DNA of 64,000 bases from NCBI GenBank assembly GCA_016707705.1, contig JADJHD010000007.1, positions 62,001 through 126,000 of the forward strand. The letters run 5' to 3'. The stretch comes from Bacteroidales bacterium (GTDB lineage: Bacteria; Bacteroidota; Bacteroidia; Bacteroidales; UBA4417). Below the pieces are notes generated by a model. That model ran no database searches. It saw nothing but the letters and a program-made list of their open reading frames with translations, and was not told the origin of the DNA. Position 1 is the first letter of the stretch. Every line of letters starts with the position of its first letter. The position numbers and the translations under genes are program-made. Positions 47,227 to 56,096 of the stretch are shown piece after piece.

Positions 47227-49107
47227 ATGTGCGGATTTGTAGGAATTATTAATAAAAACGGTACTGCAGCCGAACCGGCTCTGCTGGAAAAAATGGCCAC
47301 CACTATCAACCACAGGGGACCCGATGAAGAGGGTTTCTTTGTTGATGGTCCGGTTGGTTTTTTTCATAAACGACTGTCAATCATTGACCTGTCGACAGGC
47401 AGGCAGCCTATGGACTATGGAAGACTTACCATAGTTTTCAATGGCGAAATATACAATTACATTGAACTAAGGAATGAACTGCTGGCAAAAGGCCACAGGT
47501 TTACCACTACCTCCGATACAGAAGTTATTCTCCATTTGTATGAAGAATATGGCGAAGGATTTGTAAACCAGCTGAACGGAATGTTTGCCTTTGTGATTCT
47601 GGACAGGCAAAAGAATCAGTTATTCATCGCCCGTGATCATTTCGGGATTAAGCCTTTGTACTGGTACCATGACGAACGGATGATACTGTTCGGAAGCGAA
47701 ATCAAGGCTATACTTGCCCATCCGCATGTGCGGACAGAAGTTGATCAGGAAAACCTTTATGAATACCTCACCTTCCAGTTCGTGATGGGTGAAGGCACCA
47801 TGTTCAGGAACGTTTTCAAGGTAAAGCCAGGACATCAGGTAGTAATCAAGTTGGATGATTTTGAAATTACAGAACGAAAATACTGGGAACCCAATTTCAA
47901 ACTGGATCGCTACCATACTGAAGAATACTTTATTGTTGAGTTGCGTAAAATCCTGGAAGAGACTATCTCCCAGCAACTGCGATCAGATGTACCCCTTGGG
48001 ACTTACCTGAGTGGCGGACTCGACTCTTCACTGGTTACCATATTATCATCAAAATTTCTGGATAATAAGATTCAGGCCTTTAGTGGCGCCTTTAGGGAAG
48101 GACCTGAATTCAATGAACTTGAATATGCAAGAGTAGCTGCAAAGGCTGCCAATGCTGACCTTCATGAAATTTACCCTACTGAGGATGAGTTTATAGATCT
48201 TCTTCCAAAGTTAATTTACCATCTTGACGAACCCGTTGCCGGTCCCGGACTATTCCCACAGTACATTGTATCACGACATGCTGCAAAACATGTTAAGGTT
48301 GTTCTCGGCGGACAGGGAGGCGATGAAATATTCGGGGGATATGCCCGATATCTGGTTGCCTATCTTGAGCAGGCTCTTAAAGGTGCCATTTTTGAATCCA
48401 ATGAGGAAGGAGAACATATCGTTTCCCTCAAATCAATGATTGCAAATCTGCCCTCATTGAGGCAATATACCCCAATGCTTAAGAGTTTCTGGAAAGAAGG
48501 CGCATTTGAGCCGATGGACAAAAGGTACTATCATCTGATCAACCGCATGTCGTCACTCGATGGTCTGTTTCAACAGGATTTCATCAATCAGAGAGACGAT
48601 AAGGCAATTTTTGGCAAGTTTTCAGGATACTTTAACCATTCGGATACGAAGAGCTATTTCAACAAGATGACGCACTTCGATATGTTCGGAAGTTTGCCGG
48701 GATTGCTGCAGGTTGAGGACCGTGTGAGCATGGCAGTTTCGATTGAATCAAGGGTACCATTGCTCGACAGAAGGATTGTTGACCTGATTTCAGTAATGCC
48801 AGCAGGCATGAAATTCAAGGGAGGAGAAATGAAATACCTTCTGAAAAGGGCAATTCATGATCTGATTCCTGAACCTATCATGAACAGGAAAGATAAAATG
48901 GGCTTCCCTGTTCCGCTTCATATCTGGTCGCAAAACAAAGCCAAACCTTTTATCAATGACATCCTGCTTTCAAAAAAAGCAAGGGAAAGAAACATTATCA
49001 ATACCCAGTTTGTTGAAAAGCTAATCAATTCCGAACAGCCGTTCAGTCGTGGTTTGTGGGGATTGCTTTCACTTGAATTATGGTTTAACCAATTTATAGA
49101 TAAATAG
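47227..49107 (+). CDS. asnB: Glutamine-dependent asparagine synthase-type amidotransferase (AsnB family)
   Basis: Two-domain enzyme of 626 aa. The N-terminal class II glutaminase begins MCGFVGI, with Cys2 as nucleophile after Met removal. The C-terminal ATP-pyrophosphatase domain has SGGLDSS at 262-268. Family members make asparagine. In polysaccharide loci, paralogues instead amidate uronic acids (for example WbpS-type proteins). The nucleotide-sugar dehydrogenase starts only 8 nt downstream, which favours a uronamide role here, though ordinary Asn synthesis cannot be excluded. It ends with TAG. Confidence 0.9.
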   Translation: MCGFVGIINKNGTAAEPALLEKMATTINHRGPDEEGFFVDGPVGFFHKRLSIIDLSTGRQPMDYGRLTIVFNGEIYNYIELRNELLAKGHRFTTTSDTEVILHLYEEYGEGFVNQLNGMFAFVILDRQKNQLFIARDHFGIKPLYWYHDERMILFGSEIKAILAHPHVRTEVDQENLYEYLTFQFVMGEGTMFRNVFKVKPGHQVVIKLDDFEITERKYWEPNFKLDRYHTEEYFIVELRKILEETISQQLRSDVPLGTYLSGGLDSSLVTILSSKFLDNKIQAFSGAFREGPEFNELEYARVAAKAANADLHEIYPTEDEFIDLLPKLIYHLDEPVAGPGLFPQYIVSRHAAKHVKVVLGGQGGDEIFGGYARYLVAYLEQALKGAIFESNEEGEHIVSLKSMIANLPSLRQYTPMLKSFWKEGAFEPMDKRYYHLINRMSSLDGLFQQDFINQRDDKAIFGKFSGYFNHSDTKSYFNKMTHFDMFGSLPGLLQVEDRVSMAVSIESRVPLLDRRIVDLISVMPAGMKFKGGEMKYLLKRAIHDLIPEPIMNRKDKMGFPVPLHIWSQNKAKPFINDILLSKKARERNIINTQFVEKLINSEQPFSRGLWGLLSLELWFNQFIDK

Positions 49108-49115
49108 ATACGTTT

Positions 49116-50828
49116 ATGACAAATCAGACAATGCCTATCAAGGCTGAGACCTGGAAAATTGAGAAAATCGGGGTTATCGGACCCGGAATCGTTGGAATGC
49201 CCATGGCCAGTATGCTGGCAAATGCAAAAATCAGGATTGGAACAGATGAGCCTGCCAAAGTACTGGTTGTTCAGAGGGATTCAAGAAATTCCGGCTGGAA
49301 GGTTGATTGCATCAACAGTGGAAAGTCGGTTATTGGCGGAATTGAGCCAGAACTGGATGACATCACCCGTGAAGGCGTGCAAGCAGGATTGCTGTCAGCA
49401 ACTTCGGACTTCTCCAATCTCTCAGATGCTGATGTTGTGCTGGTTTCGGTGCAAACCGACAAGAAAGGTTTTGAACCGGATTACGGTCCGCTTTTCGGCG
49501 CTCTTGAAAAACTGGCTGAAGCACTGAGTCATAAACCAGAAGGGAAAATTCCATTGGTTGTTTTCGAGTCCACACTCGCTCCAACTACCATGGATACCCT
49601 GATTCGCACACTTTTCGGTAAGTACGGACTTGTTGAAGGCAAGGATATTCTGCTTGGCAATTCACCAAACAGGGTAATGCCCGGACGCCTTGTAGAGCGC
49701 ATCCGCAAATCGGATAAGCTTGCCGGCGGACTTCATCCGGAAACACCAAAACTCATCCATAAGCTTTACAATCACATTGTTACCCAGGGTGAAGTATACA
49801 TGACCAACAGCCTTACCGCTGAAATCGTGAAGACCCTTGAGAATGCATACCGTGATGTTCGTATTGCCTATTCAACCGAAGTAGTGCGCTATTGCGATGA
49901 AAATGATATCAACTTCTACAAGGTTAGAGATCTGGTAAACCAGAAACTTGCCCAGACCGATGCTGCAACCACAGATCCAAATGCAGTTCCAAGCGGTGGA
50001 ATCCTTATCCCAATGCTTGGTGTTGGTGGTCACTGTCTGCCAAAAGATGGAATCCTGCTATGGTGGAGAAACATTGAAACCGGAACTGATACATCCAAAA
50101 GTCTGATTCTGGCTTCACGCCTTATCAATGATGATTCTCCGGTTCACACCTTCAAACAGGCAGAAAAGAAATTCGGAAGCCTGAAGGGAAAGAAAATCGC
50201 ACTCCTTGGTGTTGCATACAGGTTTAATTCTGAAGACACCCGCAACTCCCCTACCCTTACCCTTGCCAATTATCTCAGGGACAACGATTATAACTACATC
50301 ATGCATGATCCTTATGTTAAGGATGATGATCAGAACCTGGAAAAATACAATCAGCAGGGATATTATTCCAATGATCTTGCAAATGCTTTGAAAGATGCTG
50401 ACTATGTAATCCTTTGCAATTCACACAAGGAATACATGGACAAGATGGCAACCATACTAGCCGGTGACAAACTAGCCGGAGTTATTGATGCCTGCAATAT
50501 ATACAAGGCAGCGGATGTTGAATCAAAAGGCATTGGCTATACCGGAATTGGTCGTGGCAAGGGAGAACCCACCCAGGCTTTCGTTGATTTTGTATATGAA
50601 GCATTCACAACCATGGAGCACGGACTGGCAAATGAACTGAATGACCTCATTTCATTCTACAATGCAAACTATGCATTTGATGAATACAACAAGGTGAAAT
50701 TCAGCGAAGTGCAGCGTCTTGCCAAGACCTGTTCAACAGGTTGCGAAATTGCAGATGCAGTTCCTGTAACTTCAGTTCCTTCCTTTGAAGGATTCACTCC
50801 TATCCTAACCACTATTTCGAAGAGGTAG
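49116..50828 (+). CDS. UDP-glucose/GDP-mannose dehydrogenase family nucleotide-sugar dehydrogenase
   Basis: NAD-dependent enzyme oxidising a nucleotide sugar to the uronate, 570 aa. The Rossmann motif is G22-x-G24-x2-G27 (VIGPGIVGMP). The catalytic cysteine is C307 in GVGGHCLPKDG, and the C-terminal UDP-binding domain begins GKKIALLGVAYRF. It resembles UDP-ManNAc/GlcNAc dehydrogenases (WecC/WbpO type). It is longer than the usual 420-450 residues. About 90 extra residues at the end (from about 480, ending FEGFTPILTTISKR) are of no family I recognise. It follows the AsnB-like gene and ends with TAG. Confidence 0.88.
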   Translation: MTNQTMPIKAETWKIEKIGVIGPGIVGMPMASMLANAKIRIGTDEPAKVLVVQRDSRNSGWKVDCINSGKSVIGGIEPELDDITREGVQAGLLSATSDFSNLSDADVVLVSVQTDKKGFEPDYGPLFGALEKLAEALSHKPEGKIPLVVFESTLAPTTMDTLIRTLFGKYGLVEGKDILLGNSPNRVMPGRLVERIRKSDKLAGGLHPETPKLIHKLYNHIVTQGEVYMTNSLTAEIVKTLENAYRDVRIAYSTEVVRYCDENDINFYKVRDLVNQKLAQTDAATTDPNAVPSGGILIPMLGVGGHCLPKDGILLWWRNIETGTDTSKSLILASRLINDDSPVHTFKQAEKKFGSLKGKKIALLGVAYRFNSEDTRNSPTLTLANYLRDNDYNYIMHDPYVKDDDQNLEKYNQQGYYSNDLANALKDADYVILCNSHKEYMDKMATILAGDKLAGVIDACNIYKAADVESKGIGYTGIGRGKGEPTQAFVDFVYEAFTTMEHGLANELNDLISFYNANYAFDEYNKVKFSEVQRLAKTCSTGCEIADAVPVTSVPSFEGFTPILTTISKR

Positions 50829-50895
50829 TTCAATTGCCACTTTGCGATAGTCGTTAAATCGACTTTTACTTTACGAAGAGAACCATAGTTTAGAA

Positions 50896-50931
50896 ATCGA
50901 ACCTGCTGAATGAATCATTCGCAGGTTCGAT
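50896..50931 (+). terminator. Long hairpin after the nucleotide-sugar dehydrogenase gene
   Basis: An 11-bp perfect stem (50896-50906 with 50921-50931) continues after one bulged base with 5 bp (50908-50912 with 50916-50920) and a 3-nt loop. The following sequence is AT-rich (TATTTAATTTA) but lacks a strong T run. It may act as a terminator or mRNA stabiliser dividing the operon. Confidence 0.5.
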
Positions 50932-50945
50932 ATTTAATTTACTTA

Positions 50946-50984
50946 CCTGATTATCTTTTGGAGTTTTTTTCTTCCAAAATCAGG
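50946..50984 (+). other. Second inverted repeat just upstream of the oxidoreductase start
   Basis: CCTGATT (50946-50952) pairs with AATCAGG (50978-50984), and TTGGA (50958-50962 region) pairs with TCCAA (50973-50977 region). These enclose a loop containing seven T. It ends 17 nt before the ATG at 51002, so it could influence translation or transcription of that gene. Function is unproven. Confidence 0.35.
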
Positions 50985-51001
50985 GTATTAATATTTTGAA
51001 T

Positions 51002-52324
51002 ATGAAAGAACAGAAAAGCTGGGGCATAATCGGGGGTGGAATCCTGGGGATGACTCTGGCACTGAGGCTTAAGCAAGCCGGACAAAAGGTTACCATTTTC
51101 GAATCAGCTTCAAGACCTGGTGGATTGGCGAGTTCCTGGGAACTGGATGGGATGACGTGGGATAAATATTACCATGTAATCCTGATGTCGGATCTGAACA
51201 CCCGCAAAATCCTGAAAGAGATTGGGTTGGAAGATTCCATGAACTGGGTTGAAACCAAAACCGGGTTCTATTCAGAAGGAAAATTGTACTCAATGTCGAA
51301 TCTCATTGAGTTTTTCAAGTTTCCGCCAATTAATCTAATTGATAAGTTCCGACTAGGATTGACCATATTTGTTGCTTCCAAAATCACCAACTGGAAAAGG
51401 CTTGAACAAATACCAGTAGCAACATGGCTTACACGCTGGTCAGGCAAAAGGGTATTTGAGAAGATCTGGCTTCCACTGCTGAAGGCCAAACTTGGCGATA
51501 ATTACAAGCACACCTCCGCAGCCTTTATCTGGTCAACCATACAGCGAATGTATGCTGCAAGGAAATCCGGATTGAAGAAAGAGATGTTTGGATATATGAC
51601 CGGTGGCTATGAAACCATCAATCAGCGGTTTGCAAATCATCTTCAGGAAATTGGCGTTGAATTCAAATTGAATTTGTCGGTTTCAGGTATAAGTCCTGAA
51701 AATGATGGAAGCCTTCTGGTTTCAACAAAGGAAGGCGTTTTGAAATTTGATCAGGTCATTTCGACCCTCTCGCCATCACAGTCAGTGAATCTTGCCGGCA
51801 GCTTGAAAGAGGAGGAAAAAGCCAGGCACAGAAATGTAAAATACCTTGGAGTAATTTGTCCCTCAGTAATATTAAGCAAGCCAATTTCTCCATACTATGT
51901 TACCAATATTACCGATGATGTAGCTCCATTCACGGGCATTATTGAGATGACCGCCCTTATTGACAAGGAAAAGGAACTTCAGGGTAAGAACCTGATTTAT
52001 CTTCCAAAATATGTAGACTCCAATGACCCGCTGTTTGAAAGCAGTGATGCAGAGATCAGGAACATTTTCCTTGGCGCATTGTTTAAAATGTACCCTGAAC
52101 TATCGGATAAGGATGTACAATACTTTGGAGTAGCAAGGGCACGGATTGTTTTTGCACTTCCAACATTAGGGTATTCAGTAAGTCTGCCAGGCATTCAGAC
52201 TTCAATAAAGAACTTCCATATTGTGAATTCAGCGCAAATTATCAATGGAACACTCAATGTTAATGAAACCATACTGGTTGCTGAATCCAAGTTAAAAGTG
52301 ATATTTGATGAGCTCTCCAAATAA
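51002..52324 (+). CDS. FAD/NAD(P)-dependent oxidoreductase, amine-oxidase/UDP-galactopyranose-mutase-like
   Basis: Flavoprotein of 440 aa. The dinucleotide-binding motif G11-x-G13-x2-G16 (IIGGGILGMT) is followed by FESASRPGGLASSW, the GG motif of the amine oxidase/UGM superfamily. The end INGTLNVNETILVAES resembles the closing FAD motif. The ATG at 51002 is preferred over a TTG at 50996. Its ring or side-chain redox substrate is unknown. Overlap by 17 nt with the deacetylase gene suggests coupled expression and possibly action on the same sugar or lipid-sugar. Confidence 0.82.
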   Translation: MKEQKSWGIIGGGILGMTLALRLKQAGQKVTIFESASRPGGLASSWELDGMTWDKYYHVILMSDLNTRKILKEIGLEDSMNWVETKTGFYSEGKLYSMSNLIEFFKFPPINLIDKFRLGLTIFVASKITNWKRLEQIPVATWLTRWSGKRVFEKIWLPLLKAKLGDNYKHTSAAFIWSTIQRMYAARKSGLKKEMFGYMTGGYETINQRFANHLQEIGVEFKLNLSVSGISPENDGSLLVSTKEGVLKFDQVISTLSPSQSVNLAGSLKEEEKARHRNVKYLGVICPSVILSKPISPYYVTNITDDVAPFTGIIEMTALIDKEKELQGKNLIYLPKYVDSNDPLFESSDAEIRNIFLGALFKMYPELSDKDVQYFGVARARIVFALPTLGYSVSLPGIQTSIKNFHIVNSAQIINGTLNVNETILVAESKLKVIFDELSK

Positions 52325-53285
52325 TAGTAAACCCATTGCCGGTATCTCGCTGGACCTTGACAATCAATGGTCCTACATGAAAATTCATGGCGATGAAGGC
52401 TGGGATAAATACCCTTCCTATTTCAGCATATTTGTCCCACATATTTTAGATGTGCTGGACAAACTCAACCTGAAGATTACCTTCTTCATCGTGGGCAAGG
52501 ATACCGAATCGGAGGAAAACTGCAAATACCTCCGCATGATTACTGAGCGTGGTCATGAGGTTGGAAATCACTCCTATCATCATGAATCATGGCTGCAAAC
52601 ATACAGTTATGAGAAAATTGAGAAGGAGATAGAAGAAGCAGAGATTGCCATTGAAAAGGCGACCGGAAAACGCACTACAGGATTCAGGGGACCGGGATTC
52701 AGCTGGAGCATTGATTTGCTTAAAGTACTCAAGAGCAGAGGATATCATTACGATGCTTCTACTTTGCCGACATACCTGGGACCATTGGCGAGAATGTATT
52801 ATTTCTGGAAATCGGACCTGAGCAGGGAAGAAAAAAAGGCAAGAAAAGAACTATTCGGAAAATTCAGTGAAGGATACAGGAAACTGAAACCTTACAATTG
52901 GGATTTGGGTGAAGGGAAAACCCTTCTTGAAATTCCGGTAACGACTATGCCAATATTCAAGTTTCCGTTTCACCTGAGTTATCTGATATATCTTGGAAAT
53001 ATATCGATGCCGCTGATGAAGCTCTATCTCAATACAGCCTTGCTCCTTTGCAGAATAACAAAAACGCCGATCAGCTTCCTGCTTCACCCTCTTGACCTGA
53101 TCGGAGGTGATCAGGTGACAGAGCTGGCATTCTTCCCGGGAATGAATGTAAGCAGCAAGGCTAAGGTGGATGTATTCATGAATGTAATTGAGACTATCAA
53201 GAGTCACTTCAATTTAGTGTCAATGGATGGATACAGGCAAGAGTTACAGAAAACAAAACTTCCTGTTAAATATCCGGTTAAGTAA
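52308..53285 (+). CDS. NodB-type polysaccharide deacetylase
   Basis: Carbohydrate esterase 4 family member of 325 aa. Motif 1 is SLDLDNQW (D16, D18). The metal motif is GNHSYHHESW, with H88 and H92 spaced as H-x3-H. A later RGPGFSW corresponds to the family's RxPxG-like motif 3. There is no signal peptide, so it probably acts in the cytoplasm on nucleotide- or lipid-linked N-acetylated sugar. The ATG at 52308 (preceded by an in-frame TTG) overlaps the oxidoreductase gene. Confidence 0.87.
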   Translation: MSSPNNSKPIAGISLDLDNQWSYMKIHGDEGWDKYPSYFSIFVPHILDVLDKLNLKITFFIVGKDTESEENCKYLRMITERGHEVGNHSYHHESWLQTYSYEKIEKEIEEAEIAIEKATGKRTTGFRGPGFSWSIDLLKVLKSRGYHYDASTLPTYLGPLARMYYFWKSDLSREEKKARKELFGKFSEGYRKLKPYNWDLGEGKTLLEIPVTTMPIFKFPFHLSYLIYLGNISMPLMKLYLNTALLLCRITKTPISFLLHPLDLIGGDQVTELAFFPGMNVSSKAKVDVFMNVIETIKSHFNLVSMDGYRQELQKTKLPVKYPVK

Positions 53286-53303
53286 CAATAACAGAACAGA
53301 ATC

Positions 53304-54656
53304 ATGTTGACGCAAGTTACAGGTATAAAATCATTCTTCACATGGAGATTCTTAATGCCATTGGTGTTCAGCATTATATTTCTGCTTGGATTATACTGGC
53401 TTAAGTTTGAGAAGTCACTGATCTTTTCAACCATATTAATGTTGTTCAGCTTCAGTCTTTTCCTGCTCAATAAGCCGAAGAACAACAGTTATGCATCCGG
53501 AATACTTGCCGGAATTGCATTAGTTGTAATAGGTTTCTATGGATATCAAACCATGGTATCTTTGAGAAGCCTTACTGAATGGGATTTTCTGGCTTTCTAT
53601 TTCTATGGCAAGGCAGGTGCTGATGGATTGGCATTCTATGACCCTGCCAGTTTCCCCGGCATTCTAACTGAGTTGAACCTTCAAGGGAAAGTAAGCAGTT
53701 TGTTTACAAACTATATTATTGAAGTAGGCTTTTGCTACCCGCCTACAACAATGCTGATGCTGGCACCCATTGGATATCTTGATCCGCATGTTGCCAATTT
53801 CGTTTGGAAAGGGCTTATAATCGCAGTTGTGGCGATTGATATAGTACTTATTTACAATACATTCAGGCTTGCAAAAAACAACTTCATCCAGGTTCTGATT
53901 ATTGTGGTTCTTACACTTTCATTGCCAGGTTCCAGTACCACAGTAGCCTTAACGCAAACAAATTTCTTTCTGCTTTTCTTTATACTTCTGGCATTCAGGA
54001 ACAGGGATAACTGGAAGGCAGGAATTTTCCTCGGATTAGCGGTTATTGTAAAACCTATTGCAGTAATCTGGGCAGCGTACTTCCTGATAAGTCGTAATTG
54101 GGGATCTATAATTTCATTTGCAAGCACAGGTATCGCGCTGATTGGACTAACTATCGGAGCATTCGGACTTAAGAACTTCACTGACTTCTTTACATCCAAT
54201 CCTACACAACGAATACCAAAGGAAGTGTATGTTGAAAGCATCAATCAATCGATGAATGCGGTGCTCTCAAGAACGGCTGAGTTTCTTGGGATGACTCCTG
54301 ATCCATCAGTTATGACCTGGATAATTATAATTCTGTCGGTTTTGCTGGCAGGATTGACATGTTATGCGTCCTATAGGTTTTTCAGAACCAGTCCACGTGC
54401 TTCTTTCCTGATCTTTTTACCACTGGCCCTGCTTATTTACCCGGGCTGCCTCATGCATTATGCGGTTCAACTGCTTCCAGTGTTTATGGCCATGATGATG
54501 AGCCTGAATATTAAGAAACTTATTCTGCTTTGCTTATTCCTGGTGGTTTTATCATTCAGTAGTTTCACTGCCAGTCTTGTAATACTGCTCACCTTTATTA
54601 CTTATGCATTTCTGGGGAAAACTGCCTTTACCGATACAAGAGCCATTTCAGCCTAA
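53304..54656 (+). CDS. GT87-like (DUF2029) polyprenyl-phosphate-sugar glycosyltransferase
   Basis: Polytopic membrane protein of 450 aa with about ten hydrophobic helices. The first large loop contains LTEWDFLAFYFYGKAG, with the acidic motif typical of GT-C folds, and CYPPTTMLMLAPIGYL follows. This matches the GT87 family, which uses polyprenyl-phosphate sugars on the periplasmic side. The lipid-linked donor could come from the GT2 enzymes at 57242 or 58894. It begins 18 nt after the deacetylase gene. Confidence 0.8.
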   Translation: MLTQVTGIKSFFTWRFLMPLVFSIIFLLGLYWLKFEKSLIFSTILMLFSFSLFLLNKPKNNSYASGILAGIALVVIGFYGYQTMVSLRSLTEWDFLAFYFYGKAGADGLAFYDPASFPGILTELNLQGKVSSLFTNYIIEVGFCYPPTTMLMLAPIGYLDPHVANFVWKGLIIAVVAIDIVLIYNTFRLAKNNFIQVLIIVVLTLSLPGSSTTVALTQTNFFLLFFILLAFRNRDNWKAGIFLGLAVIVKPIAVIWAAYFLISRNWGSIISFASTGIALIGLTIGAFGLKNFTDFFTSNPTQRIPKEVYVESINQSMNAVLSRTAEFLGMTPDPSVMTWIIIILSVLLAGLTCYASYRFFRTSPRASFLIFLPLALLIYPGCLMHYAVQLLPVFMAMMMSLNIKKLILLCLFLVVLSFSSFTASLVILLTFITYAFLGKTAFTDTRAISA

Positions 54657-54725
54657 ACTGGCTTACCTTTGAAATAGCATCCGGGATTTTGAAATCTTCA
54701 GAAAACAATTGAACAGAAATCAGTT

Positions 54726-55145
54726 ATGAACGGTATAACAGAGGCTCAGATTCTACAGCTCCCCAAGATATTGGATCCGAGGGGAAACCTCTCCATTATT
54801 GAGGATGACCTCCACATTCCCTTCAAGATTCAGCGTGTATACTGGATTTATGATGTACCGGGCGGACAGGTAAGAGGCGGGCATGCTTTCAGGGAACAGC
54901 AGGAGCTTATTGTTGCCCTGTCGGGGAGTTTTGATATCATGGTAGATGATGGCCAAAGCAGAAGAACCTTCTCCCTGAACCGATCCTATTACGGACTTTT
55001 TGTTCCTGCAGGTTACTGGAGGCAGATGCAGAATTTCTCGACAAATTCGCTGGCGCTGGTGCTTAGTTCCACCCGGTATGATGAGAAAGATTACATACGT
55101 GATTATGAAGATTTCCTGACTTATTGCAAGAAGGATGAAAAATAG
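54726..55145 (+). CDS. FdtA/WxcM-like cupin, sugar 3,4-ketoisomerase paralogue 1
   Basis: Small cupin of 139 aa related to FdtA/QdtA, which isomerise dTDP-4-keto-6-deoxyglucose to a 3-keto sugar. Family features include FKIQRVYWIYDVPGG and RGGHAF. The first active-site histidine (H53) is kept, but the second His of the usual RGxHAH motif is Phe55. The following gene has both. This copy may have changed activity, a binding role, or form a mixed dimer. It ends with TAG, and the next ATG overlaps its end by 11 nt. Confidence 0.82.
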   Translation: MNGITEAQILQLPKILDPRGNLSIIEDDLHIPFKIQRVYWIYDVPGGQVRGGHAFREQQELIVALSGSFDIMVDDGQSRRTFSLNRSYYGLFVPAGYWRQMQNFSTNSLALVLSSTRYDEKDYIRDYEDFLTYCKKDEK

Positions 55146-55548
55146 CAGCGTATTCGATTGTGTTATCCTCCCGCTGAATAAAATTCATAACCGGGCCGGA
55201 AATATCACCATTGTTGAAGGTGATAATAATCTGCCATTTGATATCAAAAGGGTGTATTACCTTTATGATATTCCGGGAGGAGAAGCCAGAGGCGGTCATG
55301 CCCACAGGAATCTCAGTCAGCTGATTGTAGCAGCCAGTGGTTCCTTTGATGTGCTGCTCGACGATGGCAAGAACAAGAAAGTAGTGACCCTTAACCGTCC
55401 CGACTTCGGATTAATGGTGATCCCGGGAATATGGCGCGAACTTATGGAATTCAGCTCAGGGGCAATCTGCCTCGTGCTGGCATCCGAAAAATATGATGAA
55501 GAGGATTATATCAGAGAGTATTCCGAATTCAAAACCATTAAATCCTGA
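55135..55548 (+). CDS. fdtA: FdtA/QdtA-like dTDP-sugar 3,4-ketoisomerase, paralogue 2
   Basis: Cupin of 137 aa with the complete RGGHAHR motif (H55, H57) and the flanking FDIKRVYYLYDIPGG and FSSGAICLVLASEKYDEEDY. This is the better candidate for the catalytic 3,4-ketoisomerase in a dTDP-Fuc3NAc or dTDP-Qui3NAc pathway. It is clearly a tandem paralogue of the preceding gene. The acetyltransferase begins at its last base. Confidence 0.87.
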   Translation: MKNSSVFDCVILPLNKIHNRAGNITIVEGDNNLPFDIKRVYYLYDIPGGEARGGHAHRNLSQLIVAASGSFDVLLDDGKNKKVVTLNRPDFGLMVIPGIWRELMEFSSGAICLVLASEKYDEEDYIREYSEFKTIKS

Positions 55549-56096
55549 TGATACATCCAACCGCTGAAGTGCAGTCGGGCAACATAGGTGAAAAAACCTA
55601 TGTATGGCAGTACTCGGTAATTATGAAAAATGCAGTTATCGGAAAGAACTGCAATATCAATTGCCATGTCTTTATTGAAAATGATGTGGTCATCGGTGAT
55701 AATGTCACAGTTAAATCAGGGGTTTACGTCTGGGATGGAATCAGGATTGAAGATGATGTGTTTGTAGGCCCGAATGTCACTTTCACAAACGATAAGCTCC
55801 CAAGGTCAAAACAATATCCTTCTGAATTCCAGAAGACCATAATAAGGAAGAAAGCCAGTCTGGGTGCAGCCTCCATTATTCTGGGAGGGATCGAGATTGG
55901 CGCTTATGCCATGGTAGCAGCAGGAGCATTGGTAACCCGCAATGTACCCGAAAGGGCGCTTGTCATGGGTTCGCCGGCAAGGGTTGTCGGTTGGCTGAAT
56001 GACGATGGCAGTAAAATGACAGAAGAAAATGGTGTGTTTACTGATGCAGAAGGCAAAAGCTGGATACAAGAAGGCAACATCCTTAAAAAAGTATGA
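55548..56096 (+). CDS. Hexapeptide-repeat sugar N-acetyltransferase (FdtC/QdtC/WbpD type)
   Basis: Left-handed beta-helix enzyme of 182 aa. Hexapeptide repeats run from residue 1 to about 150 (IHPTAEVQSGNIGEKTYVWQ; VFVGPNVTFTND), ending VMGSPARVVGWL. In dTDP-3-amino-sugar pathways this type acetylates the 3-amino group after transamination. Position between the ketoisomerases and the aminotransferase fits that role. The start overlaps the previous stop by 1 nt (TGATG), and its end overlaps the next start by 4 nt (ATGA). Confidence 0.87.
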   Translation: MIHPTAEVQSGNIGEKTYVWQYSVIMKNAVIGKNCNINCHVFIENDVVIGDNVTVKSGVYVWDGIRIEDDVFVGPNVTFTNDKLPRSKQYPSEFQKTIIRKKASLGAASIILGGIEIGAYAMVAAGALVTRNVPERALVMGSPARVVGWLNDDGSKMTEENGVFTDAEGKSWIQEGNILKKV

